Source: an uncultured Porphyromonas sp. (GTDB lineage Bacteria; Bacteroidota; Bacteroidia; Bacteroidales; Porphyromonadaceae). From it: 9,667 nt of DNA. Under the pieces are notes generated by a model. The model searched no databases. It was not told the DNA's origin and saw only the letters and a list, made by a program, of their open reading frames with translations. The stretch spans positions 1 through 9,667 of the forward strand of contig CAMCJO010000054.1 in NCBI GenBank assembly GCA_945875135.1, in the 5' to 3' direction. Below, piece by piece: positions 1-7,112 of this stretch (the stretch's first letter is position 1; every line of letters starts with the position of its first letter). The position numbers and the translations under genes are program-made.

Positions 1-48
1 TCTACACACTGCATATCGTCGGCAGCGTCAGATGTGTATAAGAGACAG
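1..48. other. Illumina Nextera adapter at contig end (artefact)
   Basis: These bases are library adapter, not genome. Bases 1-7 match the end of the P5 oligonucleotide, bases 8-15 (ACTGCATA) fit an 8-base i5 index, bases 16-29 match the Nextera read-1 primer, and bases 30-48 are the 19-bp Tn5 mosaic end. All parts are adjacent and in the order of a finished Nextera library molecule. The adapter is read through by the NAD kinase frame on the minus strand, giving an artificial tail (PVSYTHLTLPTICSV) and a stop near base 2. Genomic sequence begins at base 49. The match is recalled from known adapter sequences and was not computed. Confidence 0.97.
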
Positions 49-874
49 GCTTGTGTGAGAGGCGTAGCAGGTGGGCGCGCTTGTCACTCTTGCGAGCAAT
101 GATCTCGACACCACAATCGTAGACCCGCAGATTACCATCGATCACAATAGAGAAGGTGGGATGTAGCGAGGAGACTCTCATCGTCAGCACACTGGTGTCA
201 GGGAAGATGAGCGGAGCCATGTTGAGCGTGTGAGGTGCTATCGGCACCAGCAGCAACGTCTGGCACTGAGGCGTCACGATAGGGCCTCCCAGGCTGAGCG
301 CATAAGCCGTCGAGCCCGAGGGCGTGCTCACGACCAAGCCGTCGGCAGCATACTCAGCCAGCAAGTCACCGTCTAGATCTACACGTATCTTGATGATAGA
401 TCCGGTCTCTCGTTTCTGCACCGCTAGGTCATTAAGCGCTGTGCCGACATGCTCTCCCGCCACACTTACATCGATCAGCGAACGAGTCTCTATGTCGTAT
501 TGCCCAGCCAATAGGTCATCAAGATGATGCAGAGCCTCTCGTGGCTCCATCTCGGTCATAAAGCCAAGGTGCCCACAGTTGATCGCCCATATAGGCAGCT
601 CCACATCTCGCAGCTTGTGCACAGCTCGCAGGAGGGTACCATCACCTCCGAGACTCAGAGCTATGTCGCCATAGGGCGTCTCTCCACCCAGCCGCATCTG
701 CGGATAACCCTCAGGGATGCCCGCCTGTTGCAGAGCCTCCCAGAGCGGAGCCTCTATATAAAGGTCTACGCCATGTTCTGCGAGTGCCGTCAGTAGTGCC
801 GTCACATCGTCCGTGAGCCGCATTGTAGCGTGGCTCCCATACACTGCTATCGTATTTATCTTGTGCCTATCCAT
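49..874 (-). CDS. nadK: NAD kinase, C-terminus missing at contig end
   Basis: ATP-dependent NAD kinase makes NADP from NAD in the cytoplasm and supplies the cell's NADP(H). Family signatures are all present: GGDGT at residues 76-80 (nucleotide binding and catalysis), NCGHLGF at 99-105, and the block at 177-198 containing ADGLVVSTPSGSTAY and LGGP, which binds NAD and contributes to the active site. Start is ATG at 872-874, just before a short strand (INTIAVYG) as expected for the family. About 275 genuine residues are seen; codon 276 straddles the adapter junction and everything after it is adapter translation. Bacterial NAD kinases usually run to about 290 residues, so perhaps 15-20 native residues are lost. 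The gene has its own promoter and is separated by 90 bp from the HIRAN gene upstream. Confidence 0.96.
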
Positions 875-898
875 CGGGGCTGTCTGATTGCATCGCTA

Positions 899-930
899 CA
901 AAAGTACCGAAAAGAAGGCAGACCCCCAAA
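899..930 (-). promoter_or_regulatory. Bacteroidota-type promoter for NAD kinase
   Basis: Read on the minus strand, TTTG (927-930) is followed by exactly 20 bases and then TACTTTTG (899-906). This is a full match to the Bacteroidota -33/-7 consensus (TTTG, 19-21 bases, TAnnTTTG). Transcription would start near base 890-893, giving a leader of under 20 bases before the ATG at 874. No Shine-Dalgarno sequence is visible in that leader, as is usual in this phylum. Confidence 0.7.
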
Positions 931-964
931 GAGCCCCCTCGCAAAACAATCGAAGGTGTGGAGC

Positions 965-1354
965 TCACTCGATCATAAAGAGCTTGGCCGATATGCGCAC
1001 CCACTCGTTGATCTTTTTGACTTGGACGACCCGAGCGTAAAACTCTTTGCCAGCGTCCATCAGCCGTGATATGACTAGATTGAGCTCTTGTGGCACATAG
1101 CCTATGCGGTGCTCCTCGTAGTAGATGGCGATAGCGTTTTCGTCGTACTCGTTTTGCGGCTGTCGCACCATACGTAGCACGGTGTCGGGCAGTAACGTAG
1201 GGTAAAGCTCCTGTACGATAGGGCAGAAGGTGGTCCCAGCGACTACGATGTCTAGGAGGAAGATCTCCCGCTTGGGTAGTCCTAGTGCGTTGATACCTTC
1301 TGTGCCAATGAGCGCTAGTAGCTCAGGGCTGACTGGTATGATCTCGTTACTCAT
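965..1354 (-). CDS. HIRAN-domain protein
   Basis: This is a 129-residue protein that is almost entirely one HIRAN domain (about residues 33-115). Visible hallmarks are VAGTTF (38-43), a strand ending in RQPQNEYDENAIAI (64-77), and IGYVP (84-88). HIRAN domains are best known as the N-terminal DNA-end binding module of eukaryotic HLTF/Rad5 helicases. Stand-alone bacterial versions are common but their role is unknown, so binding to DNA ends or 3' ends is only an inference. No nuclease, helicase or membrane segment is present. The ATG at 1352-1354 overlaps the stop of the J-domain gene by 4 bases (ATGA), so the two are translationally coupled and probably work together. Confidence 0.88.
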   Translation of the reverse strand: MSNEIIPVSPELLALIGTEGINALGLPKREIFLLDIVVAGTTFCPIVQELYPTLLPDTVLRMVRQPQNEYDENAIAIYYEEHRIGYVPQELNLVISRLMDAGKEFYARVVQVKKINEWVRISAKLFMIE

Positions 1355-2175
1355 AGATTATGTGACTTATATTCCTCCATCAGTGTGATGATCGTCTGCA
1401 TCTCCTTCTCGCTCGCCTCGAGCTCCTGGATGGCTGCTTGCAGCTCAGCTTGCTTCTCTAGTATCTTTATGGGGCTGGATAGTAACTCTCTCTGATCAAA
1501 GGGGAAGCTCACAGACCGCTTGGCCATCCTAATCTCGAGGGTGCTCTTCTTCTCTCGCAGTTTTTCGATTTCAGCCGAGAGCGTCTCAGGATCTGAGGGG
1601 ATCTCCTCCGTGTGCTTCTCCTTGTTGAGTAGAGCCAGCACAGCTCGTAGCTGCGGTAGGTCTCCGATCTGATAAGCCTTCACTGTGATCAAAAAGAGTC
1701 GCTTGTCCTCCTCCGTATAGTGTGGGTTGAGGTCTGGGTGGAGTCGCTTGACGAGGGTCTTGTAGATCTCCCTGAGCTCTTTGGTCTCTTGGGAAGAGAG
1801 GTGTGGCCTGTCCCAATACTCCTTAGCTGCTTTGAGTTGAGCTAGCTTTCGCTCTAGGAGCTGATGAAACTCTAGCCGCTGCTGCGCCATCTGCTTGTCT
1901 ATCTCGGCAAGGTCGGGCGCTTCGTCTCGATTGATGTAAGCCTGCAGGAGCGAACGTCTCAAGCGAAGCGTTGCTAAGGAGAGCCCTAGACGCAGCTGTG
2001 TGTACAGCAACTTGCCGAAGTAGTGCATGTAGAGCGCAGATAGGTGAGGCGCCTCGTGATCCGTCATCTCCTGATACTGGGAGACGAGTGCCGTGTAGTC
2101 CGCGACGAGCGTCTCGTACTGCTCTCGAAGCCTCTGATACTCTGGAGAGCATGCTAGCGGGTTCATATCTGTCAT
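1351..2175 (-). CDS. J-domain protein with coiled-coil flanks
   Basis: This 274-residue soluble protein has a DnaJ-like J domain in its middle rather than at the N-terminus. Helix II and the loop read YKTLVKRLHPDLNP, with the diagnostic HPD tripeptide at residues 146-148, followed by a helix III/IV-like stretch (about 155-182). HPD is the site that stimulates Hsp70 (DnaK) ATPase in this family. Residues 15-120 and 195-265 are rich in Glu, Lys, Gln and Leu and look like long helices, probably coiled coils. No zinc-finger or DnaJ substrate-binding region follows, so it is not a canonical DnaJ; it is more likely a specialised co-chaperone or scaffold. ATG at 2173-2175 was chosen; another ATG three codons in is possible. 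It is the first gene of a two-gene unit with the HIRAN gene. Confidence 0.8.
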   Translation of the reverse strand: MTDMNPLACSPEYQRLREQYETLVADYTALVSQYQEMTDHEAPHLSALYMHYFGKLLYTQLRLGLSLATLRLRRSLLQAYINRDEAPDLAEIDKQMAQQRLEFHQLLERKLAQLKAAKEYWDRPHLSSQETKELREIYKTLVKRLHPDLNPHYTEEDKRLFLITVKAYQIGDLPQLRAVLALLNKEKHTEEIPSDPETLSAEIEKLREKKSTLEIRMAKRSVSFPFDQRELLSSPIKILEKQAELQAAIQELEASEKEMQTIITLMEEYKSHNL

Positions 2176-2251
2176 TGCATTCCGTCTATTAGGGCTAATC
2201 TGGGAACTAAGATAGTGCTTTTAGCGCAAAGAGCTTAGTATCTCGAAGGGC

Positions 2252-3160
2252 TTAACCTTCGATCTGCTGCCAGAATGGAGTCGCCGCCACTTGGCTTACC
2301 AAAGCCTCTGGCGTGGTCGCTAGTTCCTCGGCGAGGTGAGTGTAGGTCGCCTCTATAGCCTTTCGATGCGTAAGCTCGTCGGGAATCTCATCGGTCTCGA
2401 CGAGGAGAGCCTTCGCCTCATAGGCTAAGTGCAAAGCCTCAGCATCGTAGCGACGGCCGAAGGAGAGCGCAAAGCCCTTGCTCAGCATCATCTGCGCCAC
2501 CGCTCCCCTAGCGCGAAAGCCGTGTAGCACCATCGGGGGGAGCTGCGCAAACTCTTGCGCCATCTGACTACGCATCTCAATCATCTCAGCCCACGCACGT
2601 ACCGTGTGTAGGAGGATAGGGCGATCTAGCTGACAGGCTAAGCGCATCTGCGCCTCTAGCCAGACGAGTTGCTCCGAGCGTGTCGCATTGCTCCGCACCT
2701 TGTCGATGCCACACTCGCCAATGGCGACGATCTGAGGAGTAGACGCTAGGCGACTCTGCATCTGATCAATGAGTGCTGTCAAGCTCCCCTCTGGAGGCAG
2801 TGACCAGGGGTGAAAGCCTATCGAGTAGAGCTGGCCCTCCTCGATTGCGACACCACCGCTCCACTCGAGACTGTTGCATAAAGGCGAATCGCTGTGTTGC
2901 TTTCGGGACTCGGCTTCGGTCACATACGGAGGTATGCTCCCTTCAGACCTCACCCTCAGCGCCTTGCGCTTCATCCTTTCTGCAAAGTCAGGACAATCTT
3001 GCAAGCAAGATTGTGAGACTGTTGACTTTTGCAACAGTCTCCACTCTGTGTAGGTGAGCGAGCGAATTGCTTGGCAGCCAGTCTCGGGGCTGTGCGTGTG
3101 GCAGTCTAGAAGTTTGAGACGGCCTGTGCCTTGCTCTGCTGCTCTGATCTCCTGGCTCAT
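2252..3160 (-). CDS. TatD-family metal-dependent hydrolase with a 60-residue insertion
   Basis: TatD proteins are TIM-barrel metal-dependent hydrolases, often DNases. Metal-site motifs seen are CHTH (residues 20-23), GFHPW (115-119), GECGID (148-153), the strand with H185 (ILLHT), the strand with H213 (VLHG) and ETDE (255-258), so the active site looks intact. The protein is 302 residues, longer than the roughly 220-245 of short Bacteroidota TatD proteins. The excess lies between the first two motifs: residues 41-100 are encoded by a 175-bp mobile element plus its target duplication, and EW appears at both edges (39-40 and 99-100). Removing them gives 242 residues with a natural join, TEWSGG. 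The insertion keeps the frame and adds no stop. Its ATG overlaps the stop of rnpA-yidD by 4 bases. Whether the enzyme still works with the extra loop is unknown. Confidence 0.88.
   Translation of the reverse strand: MSQEIRAAEQGTGRLKLLDCHTHSPETGCQAIRSLTYTEWRLLQKSTVSQSCLQDCPDFAERMKRKALRVRSEGSIPPYVTEAESRKQHSDSPLCNSLEWSGGVAIEEGQLYSIGFHPWSLPPEGSLTALIDQMQSRLASTPQIVAIGECGIDKVRSNATRSEQLVWLEAQMRLACQLDRPILLHTVRAWAEMIEMRSQMAQEFAQLPPMVLHGFRARGAVAQMMLSKGFALSFGRRYDAEALHLAYEAKALLVETDEIPDELTHRKAIEATYTHLAEELATTPEALVSQVAATPFWQQIEG
2862..2866. repeat. Target site duplication, left copy
   Basis: CACTC directly abuts the 175-bp inserted element on its left. The same five bases abut the right end at 3042-3046. 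The duplication defines the element's borders and adds the last 5 of the 180 inserted bases. Confidence 0.8.
2993..3014. repeat. Perfect inverted repeat inside the MITE
   Basis: ACAATCTTGC (2993-3002) is followed by AA and then its exact inverse GCAAGATTGT (3005-3014). The stem is 10 bp with a 2-base centre, so single-stranded DNA or RNA could form a cruciform or hairpin. It is not followed by a T tract and lies in the coding region, so it is not read as a terminator. Confidence 0.85.
3015..3041. repeat. Subterminal hairpin sharing the MITE terminal repeat
   Basis: GAGACTGTTG (3015-3024) pairs exactly with CAACAGTCTC (3032-3041) across a 7-base loop. The right arm is the element's own right end, so the terminal sequence occurs three times: at the left end, internally, and inverted at the right end. 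The hairpin directly abuts the 2993-3014 palindrome, making two stems side by side. Confidence 0.85.
3042..3046. repeat. Target site duplication, right copy
   Basis: CACTC adjoins the right end of the 175-bp element and is identical to 2862-2866. Deleting the element and one copy restores a continuous TatD reading frame. Confidence 0.8.
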
Positions 3161-3900
3161 TGTCGTGGTGGCACGGGGTCGTAACCCACATGTCGATTGA
3201 AGGGGTTACACCGTAAGAGTCTCCAGATAGTTAGCCAGCTTCCCTTCAGAGCTCCATGCACCCTCAGAGCCTCTAGTGCGTACTGCGAGCAGGTCGGTGT
3301 AAAGCGACAGCTGGGTGGCAGTAGCGGCGAGATGAAGTGACGATAAAACTTGACTGGGTAGCTCAGCAGGCGTACCGCTAGTGAGAGTTGCTGCGAGTTG
3401 TCTTGTTCAGCTTGTGCAGTCTGCTCCTGACGATCGGTTGCGGGTTCAGTAGCGGGGGAGGTTGGGTTAGCTTTTTCTATCTCCTTGACGATACGTGCTA
3501 TGGCTCGCTCTACCGCTTGCTCTAGCTCTGGATAGGTCGGCATCGTCTTAGCGACAGATTGTAGTGCCACGCGTATCGTACAGTGGTGCTGTGTCGCAGC
3601 CTGCCAGAGCGGAGCTTTGTGGAGGCGATAAGCAGTGCGGGTCATGCGCTTGATGCGGTTGCGATCTACCGCATGCTTGAAGCGACGCTTAGCGACCGAA
3701 GTCATGACAGCCACCTGCGCCTGCTCTCCTGGCGTCTGCGTGACAATAGGCTCAGCGAGCCATACGATGCGGATGGGGTAAGAGACGAACGAACGCCCAC
3801 AGCTATGCAGTCGCTCTATCTCCTCACGCAGATAGAGTCGCTCACCTTTGGGTAGACGTTGGTTCTGGTGGGAGCGAGGGGAGTCTTCCTCCGTAGTCAT
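3157..3900 (-). CDS. rnpA-yidD: RnpA-YidD fusion: RNase P protein joined to membrane insertion factor
   Basis: The N-terminal half (about residues 14-140) is the protein subunit of RNase P, which helps the catalytic RNA trim the 5' ends of pre-tRNAs. Its signature is [20 protein letters not shown] at 71-90, including the RNR/KR basic cluster. The C-terminal part (about 173-247) is YidD, a small membrane-associated factor that aids YidC-dependent insertion. It shows [11 protein letters not shown] (198-208), LLRCNPF (228-234) and GYDPVP (239-244), with the conserved cysteines C198, C204 and C231. A low-complexity linker rich in Gln, Thr, Ala and Glu (about 143-172) joins them. In most bacteria these are two neighbouring genes. 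No stop, frameshift signature or internal start is evident between the halves. ATG at 3898-3900 overlaps the hemD stop by 4 bases (ATGA). Confidence 0.9.
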   Translation of the reverse strand: MTTEEDSPRSHQNQRLPKGERLYLREEIERLHSCGRSFVSYPIRIVWLAEPIVTQTPGEQAQVAVMTSVAKRRFKHAVDRNRIKRMTRTAYRLHKAPLWQAATQHHCTIRVALQSVAKTMPTYPELEQAVERAIARIVKEIEKANPTSPATEPATDRQEQTAQAEQDNSQQLSLAVRLLSYPVKFYRHFISPLLPPSCRFTPTCSQYALEALRVHGALKGSWLTIWRLLRCNPFNRHVGYDPVPPRQ

Positions 3901-4646
3901 CCCTCTTGCTCGGCAAGGTAGTTGTGAAGTAGCTTAGGCATCGGCGGATCCTGACGACTGCCCGTAGACTTGATATCTACTCTGAGCCCTAGCTCCTCAG
4001 CTTTCTGTGCGGTCTTAGGACCTACGGTAGCGATGATCATATCCTCCTGCTTGAAGTCAGGGACATTCTCAAAGAGCGAGGTGATCCCTACGGGACTGAA
4101 GAAGATGATCATATCGTAAGGTAGTGGCTTCTCAAGCTCTAGCTCACGAGGTATGGTGCGGTACATGACCGACTTGGTATAGTCTATCCCCGCCTCTGTC
4201 AGCAAGTCGGAGAGCTTAGCACTGTGCTCCTCTGCGACGGGGAGGAGGTACTTCTCACTCTTGTGCTTGACAATCACCTTGACAAGGTCTTCGGTACGTC
4301 CTGTCGGTGAGAAGAAGACCTTGCGCTTGCGGTAGTTGACAAACTTCTGTAAGTATGGCGCGGACATCTCTGAGCTGCAGTAATACTTCATCGTGTCTGG
4401 CATCGTGATGCGCATCTCTTTCATCAGTGTGAAGAAGTGCAGGATAGCAGTACGAGAGGTAAAGATGATGGCTGTGTAATCCAATGGATTGATGCGCTGC
4501 TGGCGAAACTCTTTTGCTTCAACTGTCTCGACACGAATGAACTGCTTGTAATCAAGCTCCACTTGATACTTTTCAGCGACTTCGGTGTAGGGATTGGCCA
4601 TCAGTGGAGCGGGCTGAGAAATAAGTATTTTTTTTATCCGGGACAT
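3897..4646 (-). CDS. hemD: Uroporphyrinogen-III synthase family protein (HemD)
   Basis: HemD converts hydroxymethylbilane to uroporphyrinogen III in tetrapyrrole synthesis. The 249-residue protein shows the family's two-lobed layout: lobe one with [13 protein letters not shown] (60-72), and lobe two with VMYRT (160-164), [11 protein letters not shown] (182-192) and IATVGPKTA (205-213). The overall sequence matches the Bacteroidota version found beside DUF4271 and rnpA genes. The ATG at 4644-4646 is preferred; a GTG two codons upstream (4650-4652) would give 251 residues. Right after the start an A8 tract encodes Lys-Lys. The gene lies 38 bases after DUF4271. No other heme gene is in the window, so activity in a full pathway cannot be judged here. 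Confidence 0.87.
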   Translation of the reverse strand: MSRIKKILISQPAPLMANPYTEVAEKYQVELDYKQFIRVETVEAKEFRQQRINPLDYTAIIFTSRTAILHFFTLMKEMRITMPDTMKYYCSSEMSAPYLQKFVNYRKRKVFFSPTGRTEDLVKVIVKHKSEKYLLPVAEEHSAKLSDLLTEAGIDYTKSVMYRTIPRELELEKPLPYDMIIFFSPVGITSLFENVPDFKQEDMIIATVGPKTAQKAEELGLRVDIKSTGSRQDPPMPKLLHNYLAEQEG

Positions 4647-4684
4647 ACGCACAGGCAGGGGCTAATGGTATATGATAGATTCTT

Positions 4685-5383
4685 TCATAGGATCAGCATT
4701 CCAAAGCCTATGAGATAGGCAAGAGGAGCCATTTCCTGGCTGCAAAGGTACAAAGAAATAAGCAAAGGAGTCACCCCAGCCTCCCCGAGCCAGCGCGCTG
4801 TGGGCACGATGATCGCAAGGCGCCACAAGAGGATTACGGAGATCGTCAGCCAGAGTGCGCCCCCCTGCCAGACGCCCGCTAGTAGCAACAGAGAGCTCAG
4901 GTAGAGAGGTAGCGGCCACAGCCACTCTAGGATGCCGTAGTGACGCACCCAGTGTAGGTAAAAAGCTGAGTCTAGATAGATCCCCGCCAGCAGACGGTTG
5001 ATACCTAGGTACAGCCCGCTCAGGATCAAGCTGCAGAGTGCTAGAAGCCCTACCTGCGAGAGCGTTGTCCACAGTTCGCCTGAGGGAAGAGCTGCATAGT
5101 AGCGTAGCAGCAGATAACCCGTCACACCGACCAGCAGATGACGCTGCAACCCTCCGAGGATCGCATAGGTGCCGACAGATACCCGATGCACTAAGCTGCG
5201 AAAGAAAATGTGTCCTCTATTATATAGTAGCGCATCTACCGAGCGGGACAAGAGAGAGCCGACCCACATCTGCATGAGTGCTGGGAGTAAGAGTAGCATG
5301 AGGAGCAATAGTAAGATGATATCCTCTGCTCCTCGATCTACCCCAAAGGGAGTCAACGTCCACAACCCGACCGAGCTCTCCAT
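4685..5383 (-). CDS. DUF4271 multi-pass membrane protein
   Basis: This is a 232-residue integral membrane protein of unknown function. Hydrophobic segments are visible at about 22-40, 70-95, 108-130, 158-172, 176-193 and 205-231, suggesting six passes. The C-terminal stretch YLCSQEMAPL (212-221) fits the conserved YLC..E..P pattern of the Bacteroidota-specific DUF4271 family, which is usually encoded next to hemD. Base composition and spacing (15 bases from the coaE stop) match its neighbours, so it is part of the same operon. The N-terminal ATG is at 5381-5383 with no clear ribosome site. Family assignment rests on the C-terminal pattern, membrane layout and gene order. Confidence 0.8.
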   Translation of the reverse strand: MESSVGLWTLTPFGVDRGAEDIILLLLLMLLLLPALMQMWVGSLLSRSVDALLYNRGHIFFRSLVHRVSVGTYAILGGLQRHLLVGVTGYLLLRYYAALPSGELWTTLSQVGLLALCSLILSGLYLGINRLLAGIYLDSAFYLHWVRHYGILEWLWPLPLYLSSLLLLAGVWQGGALWLTISVILLWRLAIIVPTARWLGEAGVTPLLISLYLCSQEMAPLAYLIGFGMLIL

Positions 5384-5398
5384 ACACGCAAGACCAAT

Positions 5399-6055
5399 CT
5401 ACAGAGTGGCTAGATGAGCGCGTAGCTGCGCCACCTGCTCCTCCAGATCCTGCACCCCATCATTATTGATCTGATAGAGAGGCAACTCTGGACACCTCTG
5501 CTGCAAATCTGTAAAGGTGTACGAAGCTTGACGATCGATCCGTGCCTGCACCTGCTCGAGAGAGGCTCCGTCGCGCTCCTGGACACGAGCCACACGTACC
5601 GCCTCAGGAGCCGTCACGACGACCACAGCGTCGCAGAGACGATAGAAGCCTGACTGCCACAAGATAGCACTCTCTAGGACGACCCACCCATCGGGGGCAT
5701 CCTGCTCCATCGCCCACGCCGTCAGTCTCTCAGACACATAGGGGTGAATGATCTGCTCTAGCTGGTGCAATAGCGACTGACCCATATCAGATGGTGCGAA
5801 AACTCTGCGAGCGATCTCATCATAGCGAGGCTTTCCATCTGGATTATAAACTTCTGCACCTAATAATGCGACCACTTGTTGACGCACCTGCTCGCTCTCG
5901 GTGTAAGCTCCACGAGCTACCGCATCGCTATCCATCAGGGGTAGACCCGCCTCGACAAGCATCTGGCCGACGAAGCTCTTGCCTGCACCGATTCCCCCTG
6001 TCAATCCTAAGATGCGAGGGGGCATTGAAGAAGAGGTGAGCTGCTTTTCGGTCAT
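5399..6055 (-). CDS. coaE: Dephospho-CoA kinase
   Basis: CoaE phosphorylates the ribose 3'-hydroxyl of dephospho-CoA, the last step of coenzyme A synthesis, in the cytoplasm. The P-loop GGIGAGKS is at residues 20-27. DSDAVAR (42-48) is the family's substrate-site motif, usually DxDxxxR-like. LESAILWQSGFY (128-139) is the conserved strand before the lid, RVARVQERDG (154-163) is the lid-region arginine motif, and INNDG (196-200) is the C-terminal Asn motif. Length is 218 residues from the ATG at 6053-6055. An internal ATG at 6023-6025 (residue 11) would give 208 residues and a more typical distance to the P-loop, and no Shine-Dalgarno sequence decides between them. It follows the YbbR gene by 13 bases. 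Confidence 0.94.
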   Translation of the reverse strand: MTEKQLTSSSMPPRILGLTGGIGAGKSFVGQMLVEAGLPLMDSDAVARGAYTESEQVRQQVVALLGAEVYNPDGKPRYDEIARRVFAPSDMGQSLLHQLEQIIHPYVSERLTAWAMEQDAPDGWVVLESAILWQSGFYRLCDAVVVVTAPEAVRVARVQERDGASLEQVQARIDRQASYTFTDLQQRCPELPLYQINNDGVQDLEEQVAQLRAHLATL

Positions 6056-6068
6056 GACTCAGTAGCCA

Positions 6069-7082
6069 CTACGGCTCGGCAGTCTCTAGGATATACTGTA
6101 CCGCCTTGGGAGAGGGAGTAGCGCGCACCACCCAGTCGGGTAGTCCCTGGACTCTTACGGGTAGCATCTCTGGTTGTTTCTCGCCCTGCTGCACAGCTTC
6201 TGCGAGCTGTTGCAGATCGACCACCACCGAGACCTTGTCCCCGATAGGCTTATTGTAGTCTGTGATCGGCATCGTCAGGGTCAGAGAGACACGAGCTGGG
6301 AGCAACTTAGCGACAAAGCCTAAGGGCGTGTTAAGCGCCTCGACAGGTAGCTCGATGCGTCTCTCCGTCAGCTCGACGACTGAGATCTGCAGCTGCACAC
6401 TATCGGGCGAGGTATAGACGTGGGGGATCTCTTCGAACGGCACAAGCACCACTTTGTCTTGCGACAGGTTCTTGTAGGTCAATGCTTTGGTATGCATCTC
6501 GCTAACACCCGCCAGGGCTTCACGACTACCATACAGCTCGACCGTGGTAGGAGTTATCGTCAGTGGCAGTACCATATAGCCATCCTTAGCAGAGGCCGAC
6601 ACATGGTTGACCACTGGCACCTCTTTCCTTTGGAGAGGGAATGCGCGCAGCGAAATCTGATTAGGATAGATGTCGCGGATCTGTATAGAGCTCCCCAGGC
6701 TCTCCCGCACCTTCTGTGTCAAGACGGCACTGCTAAAGAGGATACGTCCCCCTTGCGGTACTCGCTGTGGCATAGAGAGCGAGATCGGAGGCACGCCCTT
6801 CATCCAGCGGAAGAGGAGCTGAGAGCCTTTTGCCGAGACGCTAACATCTAGCGTCGTCGGCTGATCCCCCTCTAGTCCTATCTCTCCCGGCATCTCCTCA
6901 TATACGATAGGTACATGAACTATCGAGGTCGTGCCACGTGAGAGCGTCTGCATAAACCATAAGACGGTCGCTAGGAGTACCCACACAGCGATCGCCAGCA
7001 GTCGTCTCAAGCGAGGGACACGCTGCTTACGTACCACAGGATCTCCACCTGTGCGGAGCTTAGGGGTCAGATTGAGTCGCAC
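6069..7082 (-). CDS. YbbR-like membrane-anchored protein
   Basis: This 337-residue protein has a short basic N-terminus, one transmembrane helix (about residues 28-46) and a long exported region of beta-rich repeats. The clearest YbbR-like repeat is about 152-236 (RKEVPVVNHVSASAKDGYMV onward). In Firmicutes, YbbR (CdaR) regulates the diadenylate cyclase CdaA; in Bacteroidota the gene usually lies between yajC and coaE and its role is not settled. No cyclase gene is present here. The start is GTG at 7080-7082: no in-frame ATG lies between it and the upstream stop at 7110-7112, and a GGGAG lies just upstream of it, an unusually close Shine-Dalgarno-like motif. Confidence 0.82.
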   Translation of the reverse strand: MRLNLTPKLRTGGDPVVRKQRVPRLRRLLAIAVWVLLATVLWFMQTLSRGTTSIVHVPIVYEEMPGEIGLEGDQPTTLDVSVSAKGSQLLFRWMKGVPPISLSMPQRVPQGGRILFSSAVLTQKVRESLGSSIQIRDIYPNQISLRAFPLQRKEVPVVNHVSASAKDGYMVLPLTITPTTVELYGSREALAGVSEMHTKALTYKNLSQDKVVLVPFEEIPHVYTSPDSVQLQISVVELTERRIELPVEALNTPLGFVAKLLPARVSLTLTMPITDYNKPIGDKVSVVVDLQQLAEAVQQGEKQPEMLPVRVQGLPDWVVRATPSPKAVQYILETAEP

Positions 7083-7112
7083 CGCTCCCGTCTTAAGAGT
7101 TCGGAGAGACTA

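Larger units (their letters stand above)
2867..3041. mobile_element. 175-bp MITE-like element inside the TatD-family gene
   Basis: The ends are GAGACTGTTGCA (2867-2878) and its exact inverse TGCAACAGTCTC (3030-3041), a 12-bp perfect terminal inverted repeat. Beyond it the similarity continues imperfectly (TAAAG against AAAG). The element is flanked by a CACTC duplication. It is too short to encode a transposase and has none, so it fits a miniature inverted-repeat transposable element moved in trans. Its right half is strongly palindromic. Element plus duplication is 180 bp, a multiple of three, and the TatD frame reads through with no stop; one frame on the opposite strand is also open across the whole element. 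The parent transposon family cannot be named from this sequence, and no second copy is seen in this window. Confidence 0.85.

Noticed and set aside
2..46. C-terminal extension of NAD kinase as a novel tail
   Set aside because: It is the translation of the Nextera adapter, not genomic sequence.
2176..2251. Terminator after the TatD-family gene or promoter for the J-domain gene
   Set aside because: Only a 6-bp ACTAAG/CTTAGT pairing with a long loop and a poor -7-like match are visible; neither is strong enough to call.
2773..3057. Plus-strand frame across the MITE as a transposon gene
   Set aside because: It is 94 codons, starts and ends outside the element, and shows no transposase features.
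3370..3480. Frameshift or missed stop separating rnpA from yidD
   Set aside because: The frame is continuous, the linker composition is plausible for a flexible joint, and both halves align in the same frame with all motifs intact.
4662..5072. 136-codon minus-strand open frame overlapping DUF4271
   Set aside because: It is an out-of-frame shadow; the DUF4271 frame has clear membrane segments and family pattern.
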